DNA of 64,000 nt from Phyllobacterium brassicacearum (GCF_003010955.1 NZ_PGGO01000001.1:310001-374000); one strand, 5' to 3'; positions 26,959 through 36,667 are shown, counted from the first letter of the stretch. Translations and numbers: made by a program. The notes: generated from the letters alone by a model not told the origin.

Positions 26959-27002
26959 AATAAAGGGTCGCGTGCGGCCCTTCCTGACTTACCTCACAAG
27001 CA

Positions 27003-28658
27003 TCATTTGAAAAGGATTGCCGCCTGTTGCAGCGTCATCCACACACCCCAAAGGATCGGGATGCCGACGGCCGCCCAGGCGAGCACCGCCTTGGCATCAA
27101 GCCCGCCATGACCAATGCCAAATGAGCCGGACGGTCCGGCCGCGCTTGTCTTCGTCTTGGCCTGGAGCGCCGCTACTTCAGCATCCGGCATGAACCATTT
27201 CGGTGCGAGCGGACGAACGAACAGATTGGCGATTAGCCCGAGTGCCAACATCCCGGCGAGGATATACATGGTGCGATCGTAGACCTGATCGCGAGGCACG
27301 CCGGCGCTGATCTGAAACTCGCGAATGTAGTTGACCACGACAGGCCCCACGATGCCCGCCGTTGCCCATGCGGTGAGCAACCGGCCGTGGATGGCACCAA
27401 CGAATTGCGTGCCAAAGATATCGGCGAGATAGGCGGGAACAGTGGCGAAACCGCCGCCATACATGGACAGGATCACGCAGAAAATGGCGACGAACAGAGC
27501 CTGGCTGCCCATATGCGCGGCTGTCGGCGCCAGCGCATAAAGGACGATGCCGAGCGCGAAGAAGGTGAAGTATGTCGCCTTGCGGCCGAGACGATCCGAC
27601 AGCGATGCCCAGAAGAAGCGGCCGCCAATATTGAAGAGCGAGAGCAGGCCCGCAAAGCCGGCAGCGATCGACGCGATGGCAGTCTTTTGGCCGGCATCGA
27701 GCTGCGTGAAGCTTAACTCCGGCAGGCCGATCAGCTTGCCCGCGAAAATCTCCTGCAGCATTGGAGAAGCCATGCCGATGACGCCGATGCCGGCAGAGAC
27801 GTTGAGGCAGAGCACCGCCCAGATCAGCCAGAACTGCTTTGTCTTGTGCGCATCCCGCAGATGAACATGGCGGGTGGTGATCATGGCCTTGGCATCAGCG
27901 GGCGGTGACCAGCCTTCAGGACGCCAGTTGGCCGGCGGGATACGATAGCCGAAGGCCCCGCACATCATGAAGACGAAATAGCCTGCAGCCATGACCAGGA
28001 ATGTCTGCCATACACCGACAGAGTCCGGTGTCTTGAAATGGTTCATCAGCAGGTTCGCGAGGGGTGCGCCGATCATCGCGCCACCGCCAAATCCCATGAT
28101 TGCCATGCCGGTGGCCATGCCACGGCGATCCGGGAACCATTTGATCAGGGTAGAAACCGGAGAGATGTAACCAAGACCGAGGCCGATGCCGCCGATGACA
28201 CCCGAGCCAATCCACATCAGCCAGAGTTGATGGGTGATGACGCCGATTGCTGCCAGAACCATGCCGCCACACCAGCACAATGCCGAGACGACGCCTGCCT
28301 TGCGCGGGCCGGCGCGCTCGAGCCAGCCACCCCAGATGGCCGCCGAGCAGCCAAGCAGGACGAAGCACAGGGTGTAAATCCAGCCGAGATCACTGACGCG
28401 CCAGTCGCAGCTTGTGGTGAACAACGCGGTCAAGAGGTTGAGATCGGCGCAGGCGGCGGATTGTTCCGCACCGATGGCCCGTGACAAGGGCAGCCAGAAA
28501 ACGCTGAAACCATAGGCCATGCCGATACAAAGATGGATGGCCAACGCGGCCGGCGGTACCAACCAGCGGTTGAAACCTGCCTTGGCGACGATGCGCTCCC
28601 TGTCCAGAATACCCGGACTACCCAATGCGCCTGCTTCTGCCCGATCTGTTACTGACAT
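27003..28658 (-). CDS. MFS transporter of the oxalate/formate antiporter (OFA) family
   Basis: An inner-membrane carrier of 551 residues with about 12 hydrophobic segments. The start WLVPPAALAIHLCIGMAYGFSVFWLPL, the insertion after helix 1 and motif KWFPDRRGMATGMAIMGFGGGA are typical of the OFA group, which exchanges oxalate, formate and related small carboxylates. It lies 112 bases downstream of the formate dehydrogenase operon on the same strand, so formate or oxalate import for that enzyme is the natural inference. A long C-terminal tail (SAAGPSGSFGIGHGG) precedes a last hydrophobic helix. Confidence 0.85.
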   Translation of the reverse strand: MSVTDRAEAGALGSPGILDRERIVAKAGFNRWLVPPAALAIHLCIGMAYGFSVFWLPLSRAIGAEQSAACADLNLLTALFTTSCDWRVSDLGWIYTLCFVLLGCSAAIWGGWLERAGPRKAGVVSALCWCGGMVLAAIGVITHQLWLMWIGSGVIGGIGLGLGYISPVSTLIKWFPDRRGMATGMAIMGFGGGAMIGAPLANLLMNHFKTPDSVGVWQTFLVMAAGYFVFMMCGAFGYRIPPANWRPEGWSPPADAKAMITTRHVHLRDAHKTKQFWLIWAVLCLNVSAGIGVIGMASPMLQEIFAGKLIGLPELSFTQLDAGQKTAIASIAAGFAGLLSLFNIGGRFFWASLSDRLGRKATYFTFFALGIVLYALAPTAAHMGSQALFVAIFCVILSMYGGGFATVPAYLADIFGTQFVGAIHGRLLTAWATAGIVGPVVVNYIREFQISAGVPRDQVYDRTMYILAGMLALGLIANLFVRPLAPKWFMPDAEVAALQAKTKTSAAGPSGSFGIGHGGLDAKAVLAWAAVGIPILWGVWMTLQQAAILFK

Positions 28659-28770
28659 GACGAGTTTCTCCTCCCACCTGCTGGTAGATGATTCATGTTC
28701 AAAAACGAGTTAGATCAGCGATACTTGGAGTTTCCTCCTCGTTGCCGAGAACGGCGGTACGTGAAGATTA

Positions 28771-29019
28771 TCAGGCCGGAACCGGCCCTGGCTTGCGGAT
28801 TTGCTTTGCGGCCTCGATGACGAGAGGATCGAGGCCATTGTCGTCCTGATCGAGGATAGTGAACAGCTGCGCGCGCATGCGCGGCTCCCAGAAATGATTG
28901 ATATGGTCGGCAACGCCCGCCACGGCCTCATCCTTCGGCTGAGTATGGAAGAACATCGCTATCTGATTGGCCATGTAGACCAGCTTGTCGGCGGTTGTCT
29001 TGTGGCTCTTGCTATCCAT
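28771..29019 (-). CDS. fdsD: Formate dehydrogenase subunit delta
   Basis: FdsD is the small (82-residue) subunit of soluble NAD-dependent formate dehydrogenases, thought to help insertion of the molybdenum cofactor. The pattern LVYMANQIAMFFHTQP, HINHFWEPRMRAQLF and the Asp-rich end DNGLDPLVIEAAKQIR are typical. The ATG at 29019 overlaps the end of fdhD by eight bases. A longer frame upstream lacks support. Confidence 0.92.
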   Translation of the reverse strand: MDSKSHKTTADKLVYMANQIAMFFHTQPKDEAVAGVADHINHFWEPRMRAQLFTILDQDDNGLDPLVIEAAKQIRKPGPVPA

Positions 29020-29956
29020 ATTGCACCATTCGAACGGACGGAGATTGAACAAGTGTCGATGCGGCGGGGTCGGGATTCGGTTTCGGCGCCGCATTGCCGA
29101 GAAAGACATCGTTCGAGCCGGTCGCCAGCTCGACAGAAATCAGCGGGATACGCTCATGACGCGTGAAGACGTCAAACTCATCACCTCTGACGAGTGCAAT
29201 CAGGGTCATTCCGGCCGCATGCGCCGTGCGGATTGCGAGGGCCGTCGGCGCCGAAACAGCTATCAGGATCGGGCTGCCTATGATCGCCGTTTTCTGCACC
29301 ATCTCGATCGACACCCGGCTGGTGATGACCACGGCTCCGGTTTCGCCCTTGATGCCGGCGCGGCAGAGCGCCCCGGCGAGCTTGTCCAGCGCATTGTGAC
29401 GGCCGACGTCTTCGCGCGCCGCGACGATGCCTTTTCCCGGAATATAGAAGCCGGCGGCGTGAACCGCGCCGGTCTCGCTGTGCAGCGGCTGCACTTCAGA
29501 GAGCAGCCTCACTGCCTCGGCGATTTCATTCGGCGTCAGTTTGAGCCCTACCCGGTGCACCGAAGCAACCGGCTTCAACGCTTGCTCGATCGACTCGATG
29601 CCGCATAAACCGCAACCAACAGGACCGGCCATACGCCGGCGGCGATCGGTCAGTTCCTGGCCTGCCTCGCTGGCAAGACGTATCTGGATATCGACGCCCT
29701 CGTTATGTTCCTCGACATTGATCTCGCTGATCTCATCGATCTGCGAAATGATGCCTTCCGACAGGCTGAAACCGACCGCGAAATCTTCAACATCCGCAGG
29801 CGTCGCCATCATGACCGCATGGGTCGTGCCATTATAGCTGAAGGCGACCGGTGTCTCTTCGGGCACCATCCGGCTGTCTGTCGCATAGGCTTCACCCGAG
29901 TCCTTGCGGCGGCGGGTGATGCGTGGCACAGGCAACCTTGTGGGGCGCGATTGCAT
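29012..29956 (-). CDS. fdhD: Formate dehydrogenase accessory sulfurtransferase FdhD
   Basis: FdhD transfers sulfur from the cysteine desulfurase to the molybdenum cofactor before insertion into formate dehydrogenase. The 314 residues include the conserved GCGLCG loop with Cys115 and Cys118, preceded by FAVGFSLSEGII and followed by TGAVHAAGF and EDVGRHNALDK. It lies two bases after fdsA and overlaps fdsD, in the position called fdsC in other bacteria. Confidence 0.96.
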   Translation of the reverse strand: MQSRPTRLPVPRITRRRKDSGEAYATDSRMVPEETPVAFSYNGTTHAVMMATPADVEDFAVGFSLSEGIISQIDEISEINVEEHNEGVDIQIRLASEAGQELTDRRRRMAGPVGCGLCGIESIEQALKPVASVHRVGLKLTPNEIAEAVRLLSEVQPLHSETGAVHAAGFYIPGKGIVAAREDVGRHNALDKLAGALCRAGIKGETGAVVITSRVSIEMVQKTAIIGSPILIAVSAPTALAIRTAHAAGMTLIALVRGDEFDVFTRHERIPLISVELATGSNDVFLGNAAPKPNPDPAASTLVQSPSVRMVQYG

Positions 29957-29958
29957 AA

Positions 29959-32838
29959 CTATTCGGCCGCGTCCAGTACGGGGGCAATGCGCCTGCTCCG
30001 GCGGGCCTGCTCGTCATATTTGAGCTGCCAGTCGCTCGGACCGTTCGATGCGCCGACCTGAACCGCCGTCACCTTGTATTCCGGACAATTGGTCGCCCAA
30101 TCAGAGAAATCAGTGGTGATGACGTTGGCCTGCGTCGTCGGATGGTGGAAGGTCGTATAGACCACTCCCGTCGATACCCGATCGGTAATGAGTGCCCGAA
30201 GCGTCGTTTCACCGGAACGGCTGGTGACTTTCACCCAGTCGCCATCCCGGATACCGCGCTGTTCCGCATCGTGCGGATGGATCTCAAGCCGGTCTTCTTC
30301 ATGCCAAATGACATTGTCCGTGCGGCGCGTCTGCGCACCGACATTGTATTGCGAGAGGATGCGGCCGGTGGTGAGCAGCAGCGGGAAGCGCGGTCCAGTA
30401 CGCTCGTCGGTAGCCACATATTCGGTGCGGATGAACTTGCCCTTGCCGCGCGCGAAGCTCTCGATGTGCATGACGGGCGTTCCCAAAGGCGCCTTTTCAT
30501 TGCACGGCCACTGCACTGAACCTTCCCTATCCAGAAGATCAAAGGACACACCGGCAAAGCTTGGCGTCGTCAATGCAACTTCATCCATGATCTCGGAAGG
30601 ATGTGTGTAGTTCCAGTTCAGGCCCATCGTCTTGGCAAGGTTCTGGGTGACCTCCCAGTCAGCATAGCCATTTTTCGGGCTCATGACCTTGCGCACGCGA
30701 TTGATGCGGCGCTCGGCATTGGTAAAGGTGCCGTCCTTCTCGAGGAAGGTCGATCCCGGCAGGAAGACGTGGGCATAGTTGGCGGTTTCGTTGAGGAAGA
30801 GGTCATGCACGACCACGCATTCCATCGCGGCGAGACCGGCGGCAACGTGCTTGGTATCGGGATCTGACTGCAGAATGTCTTCGCCCTGGATGTAGATGCC
30901 CTTGAACGTGCCGTCGACGGCGGCGTCAAGCATGTTGGGGATGCGCAGTCCGGGTTCATCCTGCAGTTTGATGCCCCACAGCTTGTCGAAGATGTCGCGT
31001 GTGGATTCGTCCGAGATATGGCGGTAGCCCGGCAGTTCATGCGGGAACGAGCCCATGTCGCAGGAACCCTGCACATTGTTCTGGCCACGCAGGGGGTTCA
31101 CACCGACGCCCTTGCGGCCGATATTGCCGGTCGCCATGGCGAGATTGGCGATGGCCATGACCGTTGTCGAGCCCTGGCTGTGTTCGGTGACGCCGAGGCC
31201 ATAGTAGATTGAGCCATTGCCGCCGGTGGCGAAGAGGCGTGCTGCCTCACGCAGCAATTGCGGCGAAACACCGGAAATCTGCTCGATGGCCTCGGGGCTG
31301 TGTTCCGGGGAGGACACAAAGGCGGCCCAATCCTGGAATTCGTCCCAATCGCAGCGCTCGCGGATGAATTTTTCGTCGAACAGGCCCTCTGTGACAATGA
31401 CATGCGCCATCGACGTGACCACAGCCACATTGGTGCCGGGACGCAGCGGCAGATGATACGACGCTTCCACATGGGGCGTGCGCACGAGGTCGATGCGGCG
31501 CGGATCGACGATGATCAGCTTCGCACCCTTGCGCAGGCGCTTCTTCAGCCGCGAGGCGAACACTGGATGGCCGTCAGTCGGATTCGCACCGATGATCATC
31601 ACCACATCGGTGTGCTCGACGCTGTCGAAATCCTGTGTGCCGGCGGAGGTGCCGAAGGTCTGCCTGAGGCCATAACCCGTCGGTGAATGGCAAACGCGGG
31701 CGCAAGTGTCGACATTGTTGTTGCCGAAGCCTGCGCGAACCAGCTTCTGGACGAGGTACGTCTCTTCATTGGTGCAGCGGGAGGATGTGATGCCGCCAAT
31801 GGAATTGCGGCCAAACTGGTACTGGATGCGGCGGAATTCATTCGCGACGTGCTTGTATGCTTCGTCCCAAGTGACTTCACGCCACGGATCCGAGATCTTC
31901 TCGCGGATCATCGGGTTGAGGATGCGATCCTTGTGGGTCGAATAACCATACGCAAAGCGGCCCTTGACGCAGGAATGGCCGCGATTGGCCTTGCCATCCT
32001 TCCAGGGCACCATACGCACGAGTTCTTCACCGCGCATTTCCGCCTTGAATGAGCAACCCACACCACAATAAGCGCAGGTGGTGACTTTGGAGTGCTCCGG
32101 CTGGCCGATTTCGATGACCGACTTTTCGGTGAGCGTCGCCGTCGGGCAGGCCTGAACACAGGCACCGCAGGAGACGCACTCGCTGTCGATGAAATTATCA
32201 TGAGCGCCAGAAGCAACCCGGCTGTTGAAGCCGCGTCCCTCGATGGTCAGTGCGTACGTGCCCTGCACTTCCTCGCAGGCGCGGACACACAGCGAACAGA
32301 CAATGCATTTGGAAGGATCATAGGTGAAATAGGGATTGGATTCGTCCTTCGGCAGCCAGCGATCGTTCGCAACGCCTCCGGCCTTGGCGAAAACGTGGTT
32401 GTCGCCCTCATAGCCGTAACGCACATCGCGGAGGCCGACAGCCCCCGCCATATCCTGCAATTCGCAATCGCCGTTGGCAGCGCAGGTCAGGCAATCGAGC
32501 GGATGGTCGGAAATATAGAGTTCCATCACGCCTTTGCGGATGTCCTTCAGACGCTGCGTCTGGGTACGGACAATAAGACCTTCCATTGCGGGCGTCGTGC
32601 ACGAGGCAGGTGTGCCATTGCGACCTTCGATCTCAACCAGGCAAAGGCGGCAGGAGCCGAACGCATCGACCATGTCGGTGGCGCAGAGCTTGGGCACCTT
32701 GATGCCGGCCTCCATCGAGGCGCGCATGATCGACGTGCCTTCGGGTACAGTGACCTCGTTGCCGTCGATGGTCAGCGTGATCATCTTTTCCGAGGTGCCG
32801 GCGGGTGTACCGTAATCGATTTCTTCAATCAGAGACAT
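29959..32838 (-). CDS. fdsA: NAD-dependent formate dehydrogenase, alpha (catalytic) subunit
   Basis: FdsA oxidises formate to CO2 at a bis-molybdopterin guanine dinucleotide molybdenum centre in the cytoplasm. The 959-residue chain begins with a [2Fe-2S] ferredoxin domain (Cys52, 63, 66, 80). A NuoG-like His/Cys cluster region follows (HPLDCLTCAANGDC, about 112-125). Two [4Fe-4S] motifs come next (CIVCSLCVRAC from 178; CVSCGACVQAC from 221), then CAYCGVGC from 255. The metal ligand is Cys383 in CHSPTG, so this is a cysteine, not selenocysteine, enzyme. GGAG lies eight bases before the ATG at 32838. It follows fdsB by ten bases. Confidence 0.97.
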   Translation of the reverse strand: MSLIEEIDYGTPAGTSEKMITLTIDGNEVTVPEGTSIMRASMEAGIKVPKLCATDMVDAFGSCRLCLVEIEGRNGTPASCTTPAMEGLIVRTQTQRLKDIRKGVMELYISDHPLDCLTCAANGDCELQDMAGAVGLRDVRYGYEGDNHVFAKAGGVANDRWLPKDESNPYFTYDPSKCIVCSLCVRACEEVQGTYALTIEGRGFNSRVASGAHDNFIDSECVSCGACVQACPTATLTEKSVIEIGQPEHSKVTTCAYCGVGCSFKAEMRGEELVRMVPWKDGKANRGHSCVKGRFAYGYSTHKDRILNPMIREKISDPWREVTWDEAYKHVANEFRRIQYQFGRNSIGGITSSRCTNEETYLVQKLVRAGFGNNNVDTCARVCHSPTGYGLRQTFGTSAGTQDFDSVEHTDVVMIIGANPTDGHPVFASRLKKRLRKGAKLIIVDPRRIDLVRTPHVEASYHLPLRPGTNVAVVTSMAHVIVTEGLFDEKFIRERCDWDEFQDWAAFVSSPEHSPEAIEQISGVSPQLLREAARLFATGGNGSIYYGLGVTEHSQGSTTVMAIANLAMATGNIGRKGVGVNPLRGQNNVQGSCDMGSFPHELPGYRHISDESTRDIFDKLWGIKLQDEPGLRIPNMLDAAVDGTFKGIYIQGEDILQSDPDTKHVAAGLAAMECVVVHDLFLNETANYAHVFLPGSTFLEKDGTFTNAERRINRVRKVMSPKNGYADWEVTQNLAKTMGLNWNYTHPSEIMDEVALTTPSFAGVSFDLLDREGSVQWPCNEKAPLGTPVMHIESFARGKGKFIRTEYVATDERTGPRFPLLLTTGRILSQYNVGAQTRRTDNVIWHEEDRLEIHPHDAEQRGIRDGDWVKVTSRSGETTLRALITDRVSTGVVYTTFHHPTTQANVITTDFSDWATNCPEYKVTAVQVGASNGPSDWQLKYDEQARRSRRIAPVLDAAE

Positions 32839-32848
32839 TATGAAGCTC

Positions 32849-34417
32849 CTATTCCGCCGCAGCCGCGCCAAGTGCGATCATGGGCGCGGGCCGAAAATCT
32901 TCAGGAAAATGCGTCAGCGCACTCATAACGGGATAGGGCGTGAAGCCGCCCAGGGCACAGAGCGAGCCAAACTTCATTGTATTGCACAAATCGGTCAGAA
33001 CTTCGATTTGCTTCTCAGGCTCTATGTTGGCCGAGATACGATCGACGACCTCGACCCCTCGGGTCGAGCCAATGCGGCAGGGCGTGCACTTGCCACAGGA
33101 TTCGATCGCGCAGAATTCCATCGCGAAACGCGCCTGTTTGAGCATATCGACGCTATCGTCGAACACCACCAAACCGGCATGGCCAATAAGGCCATCCTTG
33201 GCGGCGAAGGCTTCATAGTCGAACGGCGTATCAAACAGTTCGCGCGGGAAATAGGCGCCAAGAGGACCACCGACCTGCACAGCTTTGACCGGCCGGCCAC
33301 TTGCCGTGCCGCCGCCGATATCGTCGACGATCTCGCCGAGCGTGAGGCCAAAGGCCGTTTCGAACAGGCCGCCATATTTGACGTTACCTGCAATCTGCAG
33401 CGTGATCGTGCCGCGAGAGCGGCCCATGCCGAAATCCTTGTAGAAGGCTGCGCCCTTGTCGAGGATGATGGGGACGGACGCAAGCGAGATCACATTGTTG
33501 ATCACGGTCGGCTTGCCGAAAAGTCCCTTGTGCGCGGGCAGCGGCGGCTTGGCGCGGACGATGCCACGACGGCCTTCGAGGCTTTCGAGGAGTGCCGTTT
33601 CTTCACCGCAGACATAGGCGCCTGCGCCAACGCGCACCTCCATATCAAAGGCATGGGAGGATCCAAGCACGGACGGACCCAGGACACCGGCCTTGCGGGC
33701 GACCTCGAGCGCTTCGTTCAGGATTGCGATGGCATGTGGATACTCCGAGCGCGTGTAGACGTAGCCCTTGGTCGCTCCGACCGCGATGCCGGCGATCACC
33801 ATGCCTTCGATCAGGACGAAGGGGTCGCCTTCCATGATCATGCGATCTGCGAAGGTTCCACTGTCGCCCTCGTCGGCATTGCAGACGATATATTTCTGTG
33901 TCCCGGCAGTATCGAGAACCGTCTTCCATTTGATGCCAGTTGGAAAACCCGCACCGCCGCGGCCGCGCAAGCCGGATTCGGTCACCTGTGCCACGATCTC
34001 GGCAGGCGACAGCTTGAGCGCCTGTTCCAGCCCCTTCAGGCCATCATGGGCACGATAGTCTTCGAGAGAGACCGGGTCGGTGATGCCGCACCGGGCAAAC
34101 GTCAAACGAGTCTGTCTTGCAAGGAACGGCAATTGATCAGTGAGGCCGAGCCAGAGCGGGTGCACCCTGCCCCCGGTCATACCGTTGTCGAGCAGTGCTG
34201 TGACATCCGATGCCTTGACCGGGCCATACGCGACACGCCCGTTTGGTGTCTCAACCTCGACCATGGGTTCGAGCCAGTACAGCCCACGTGAACCGTTACG
34301 CACGATCCGCGCATCGAGGTTGCGCGTTTCGATTTCAGCCTGGAGTTTCCTCGCGACTTTTTCGGCACCAAGAGCAAGCGCACCTGAGTCACGCGGAACA
34401 TAGAAGGTGATTGTCAT
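32849..34417 (-). CDS. fdsB: NAD-dependent formate dehydrogenase, beta (NADH-forming) subunit
   Basis: FdsB carries FMN and reduces NAD+, like complex I subunit NuoF. The 522 residues include an N-terminal thioredoxin-like part and the NAD-binding loop RGRGGAGFPTG (151-161). The FMN-site segment NADEGDSGTFADRMIMEGDP and the [4Fe-4S] motif SCGKCTPCRIGS near the C-terminus follow. It overlaps the end of fdsG by four bases (ATGA) and precedes fdsA. Confidence 0.97.
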   Translation of the reverse strand: MTITFYVPRDSGALALGAEKVARKLQAEIETRNLDARIVRNGSRGLYWLEPMVEVETPNGRVAYGPVKASDVTALLDNGMTGGRVHPLWLGLTDQLPFLARQTRLTFARCGITDPVSLEDYRAHDGLKGLEQALKLSPAEIVAQVTESGLRGRGGAGFPTGIKWKTVLDTAGTQKYIVCNADEGDSGTFADRMIMEGDPFVLIEGMVIAGIAVGATKGYVYTRSEYPHAIAILNEALEVARKAGVLGPSVLGSSHAFDMEVRVGAGAYVCGEETALLESLEGRRGIVRAKPPLPAHKGLFGKPTVINNVISLASVPIILDKGAAFYKDFGMGRSRGTITLQIAGNVKYGGLFETAFGLTLGEIVDDIGGGTASGRPVKAVQVGGPLGAYFPRELFDTPFDYEAFAAKDGLIGHAGLVVFDDSVDMLKQARFAMEFCAIESCGKCTPCRIGSTRGVEVVDRISANIEPEKQIEVLTDLCNTMKFGSLCALGGFTPYPVMSALTHFPEDFRPAPMIALGAAAAE

Positions 34418-34887
34418 AGCCGCACCTCCGCCGCGATTTCCTCGAGTGCCTCGGCATCGAGCCGGCCAATGACTTCGCCGTCAAGCATCGCCGAAGGTCC
34501 GCAGGCACACAGACCAAGGCAATAGACCGGTTCGAGTGTGACCGCCCCGTCTGCTGTCGTGCCATGCCAGTCAACGCCGAGCAATTGGCGCGCCTTGTTG
34601 GCTAGCGCCTCAGCACCCAGGGATTGGCAGGCCTCTGCACGGCAAAGCTTCAAGACATGCCGGCCGGCGGGGTGATCGCGGTAATCATGGTAAAAAGTGA
34701 ACACGCCGTGCACTTCGGCGCGGGAGATATTGAGGGCCTGCGCAATCAACGGCAAAGCTTCCTGCGGCACATAGCCGAACTCATCCTGCAGCTCGTGCAG
34801 GATAGGAAGCAGAGGGCCTTCTTTGCCCTTCAGTTGATCGATAATGCCTATCGCCCTTTTGGCGATATCGGTACTTGCGAGCTGCAT
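34414..34887 (-). CDS. fdsG: NAD-dependent formate dehydrogenase, gamma subunit
   Basis: FdsG is the NuoE-like 24-kDa [2Fe-2S] subunit. The 157-residue protein has the four cluster cysteines Cys82, Cys87, Cys123 and Cys127 in LCRAEACQSLG and CLGLCACGPSA. The helical N-terminal domain has GPLLPILHELQDEFGYVP. It is the first gene of the operon; a purine-rich AAGGGAGGG lies about 12 bases before the ATG, longer than usual. A LysR gene lies immediately upstream on the same strand, with a dyad between. Confidence 0.96.
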   Translation of the reverse strand: MQLASTDIAKRAIGIIDQLKGKEGPLLPILHELQDEFGYVPQEALPLIAQALNISRAEVHGVFTFYHDYRDHPAGRHVLKLCRAEACQSLGAEALANKARQLLGVDWHGTTADGAVTLEPVYCLGLCACGPSAMLDGEVIGRLDAEALEEIAAEVRL

Positions 34888-34975
34888 ATCGTGCAGGGCC
34901 CTCCCTTGTTTTCTCCCCGTTTCTTAGAACAGATCAAAAATGGCGGCCGATATCAATATAGCAGACTCGTTGAAC

Positions 34976-34992
34976 GATAGAAATATCCTATC
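34976..34992. promoter_or_regulatory. LysR-type box upstream of the fds operon
   Basis: GATAG-N7-CTATC contains the perfect T-N11-A palindrome TAG-N7-CTA (34978-34990). It overlaps the last codons of the LysR gene and lies about 90 bases before fdsG. It is a good candidate site for that regulator. Confidence 0.45.
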
Positions 34993-35887
34993 AAACCATA
35001 TTCAAGCTTATGGCCAGCGCGCGCGCCTCGTGCAGAAGGGCCGAAACCAGCGGCGTATGGGGTTCCCGGTCTGCGGCAACAAGGCCGACAAGGTGGCGTG
35101 CATCGGGCTCCACGATCGGTATCGAGCGGATAGGCTCGTCAAATCCCAATGACTCGCCGAGATTGAGCGGCATGATGCTGGCCCATTTTCCCGTGCGGAT
35201 GTGCGAGAACAGGACGATCATGGAATTTGATTCGAGCGTGGGATGAACCTCGATGCCTGCTTCCTCCAGATGCTTGTTGATCAGGCGGCGGTTCTGCATG
35301 TCCATCGTCAGGAGGCAGAGTGGCAATTGGCCCACCTCAGCCCAGGTGACGGACTTCCGGTCGGAATATGTATTCCCTGCCGAGGTAATGAGCTGATAAC
35401 GCTCTGAATAGAGCGGCACAGACGTGACGCGTCCGAGCGGCTCATTGTCGAGGTAGCTGATGCCAACATCGATCTCGAAGTTGCTGAGCAGTGTCAGCAC
35501 CTCCAGAGACGTTCGCGATGTTATGGAGAAGGTCACATCGGGATGTTTTTCGCGGAATGGTGTTGTCAGCCGCGAGACCATGGCCAGCGCCGTCGGGATC
35601 GCCGCAATCTTCACGTGACCGGCGAGACCGAAACGGGCCGCGCGGATCTCCTCGCGCATCGTGCGCGTGTCACCAACGATGCGCCGCGCCCATTCGAGCA
35701 CCCGCTGGCCTTCCGAAGTCAGGCCCTTGAAGCGCGATCCGCGCTGAACCAGGACGACGCCGAGCGTATCTTCAAGCTGGCGTATTGCGGCTGACAGCGT
35801 GGGCTGGGTCACACCGCATTCTTCCGCCGCACGGCCAAAATGCCGGTGGCGCGCCAAGGCGATGAAAAATTCCAGCTTGTCGATCAT
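34991..35887 (-). CDS. LysR-family regulator of the formate dehydrogenase operon
   Basis: A 298-residue LysR protein with N-terminal helix-turn-helix (FGRAAEECGVTQPTLSAAIRQLE) and a CysB-like ligand domain (SITSRTSLEVLTLLSNFEIDVGISYLD). It lies 103 bases upstream of fdsG in the same orientation, the position of fdsR in Cupriavidus-type fds clusters, so formate-responsive control is likely. GGAGGAG lies about nine bases before the ATG at 35887. Confidence 0.9.
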   Translation of the reverse strand: MIDKLEFFIALARHRHFGRAAEECGVTQPTLSAAIRQLEDTLGVVLVQRGSRFKGLTSEGQRVLEWARRIVGDTRTMREEIRAARFGLAGHVKIAAIPTALAMVSRLTTPFREKHPDVTFSITSRTSLEVLTLLSNFEIDVGISYLDNEPLGRVTSVPLYSERYQLITSAGNTYSDRKSVTWAEVGQLPLCLLTMDMQNRRLINKHLEEAGIEVHPTLESNSMIVLFSHIRTGKWASIMPLNLGESLGFDEPIRSIPIVEPDARHLVGLVAADREPHTPLVSALLHEARALAISLNMV

Positions 35888-35948
35888 CCGGGTCGCTCCT
35901 CCGGAATGACCCTAATGGGGATCGCTGGTTAGCGGCAAGGCAAGTTTT

Positions 35949-36644
35949 TCAAACCGTCAAGAACTTGCGCACATCCGGCCTGTCGAGGCTCGCTGCGTCG
36001 CCGGAATGGACGATCTCGCCGCGATCCATGATGTAGACATGATCGGCAAGCTCGCGGCAGAAGTCGAGATACTGCTCGACAAGCATGATCGCGAGGCCCG
36101 CCTGATCGCGCAGAAACTGGATGGCCCTCCCGATATCCTTGATGATCGATGGCTGAATGCCTTCGGTCGGCTCATCGAGGACAAGCAGCTTGGGCCGCGT
36201 CACCAGCGCCCGGCCGATCGCAAGCTGTTGCTGCTGCCCCCCGGACAGATCGCCGCCGCGTCGTCCCAGCATGGTTTTCAGGACCGGGAACAGTTCGAAG
36301 ACTTCCGGCGGCACGTTGCGATCTCCACGCTTTGCTGCAGCAAAACCGGTTGCGAGATTTTCGCGAACGGTCAGCAACGGAAATATCTCGCGCCCTTGCG
36401 GCACAAAGGCAATGCCGGCGCGTGCTCGATCATAGGGCGGCTTCTTGCCGAGGGGTGACCCGTCGAAGCTGATCGAGCCGGAAGACAGCGGGTGCTGCCC
36501 GACGATGGCCCTGAGCATGCTGGTCTTGCCGACGCCATTGCGGCCGAGAACGCAGGTGATCGATTTCGGTTTTACCTCGAGCGACACACCGCGCAATGCC
36601 TGGGCCGCCCCATAATGCAGGGAAGCATTCTCAACTGTCAGCAT
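35949..36644 (-). CDS. urtE: Urea ABC transporter, ATP-binding subunit UrtE
   Basis: One of two ATPases of the high-affinity urea importer. The 231-residue LivF-type ATPase has Walker A GRNGVGKTS, signature LSGGQQQQLAIGRAL and Walker B LLVLDEPTEGIQPS. AAGGAA lies eight bases before the ATG at 36644. It is separated from urtD by 71 bases holding a palindromic repeat, the only loose junction in the downstream part of the operon. Confidence 0.96.
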   Translation of the reverse strand: MLTVENASLHYGAAQALRGVSLEVKPKSITCVLGRNGVGKTSMLRAIVGQHPLSSGSISFDGSPLGKKPPYDRARAGIAFVPQGREIFPLLTVRENLATGFAAAKRGDRNVPPEVFELFPVLKTMLGRRGGDLSGGQQQQLAIGRALVTRPKLLVLDEPTEGIQPSIIKDIGRAIQFLRDQAGLAIMLVEQYLDFCRELADHVYIMDRGEIVHSGDAASLDRPDVRKFLTV

Positions 36645-36667
36645 GGGACGTTTCCTTATTCATTGGA

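Noticed and set aside
29959-32838. Selenocysteine formate dehydrogenase
   Set aside because: The metal-ligand position is a normal cysteine codon (Cys383) and no in-frame TGA is present.
32840-34291. 483-codon open frame on the plus strand opposite fdsB
   Set aside because: It lies fully antisense to a clearly conserved gene. GC-rich codon bias alone produces long mirror frames, and it has no recognisable domain.
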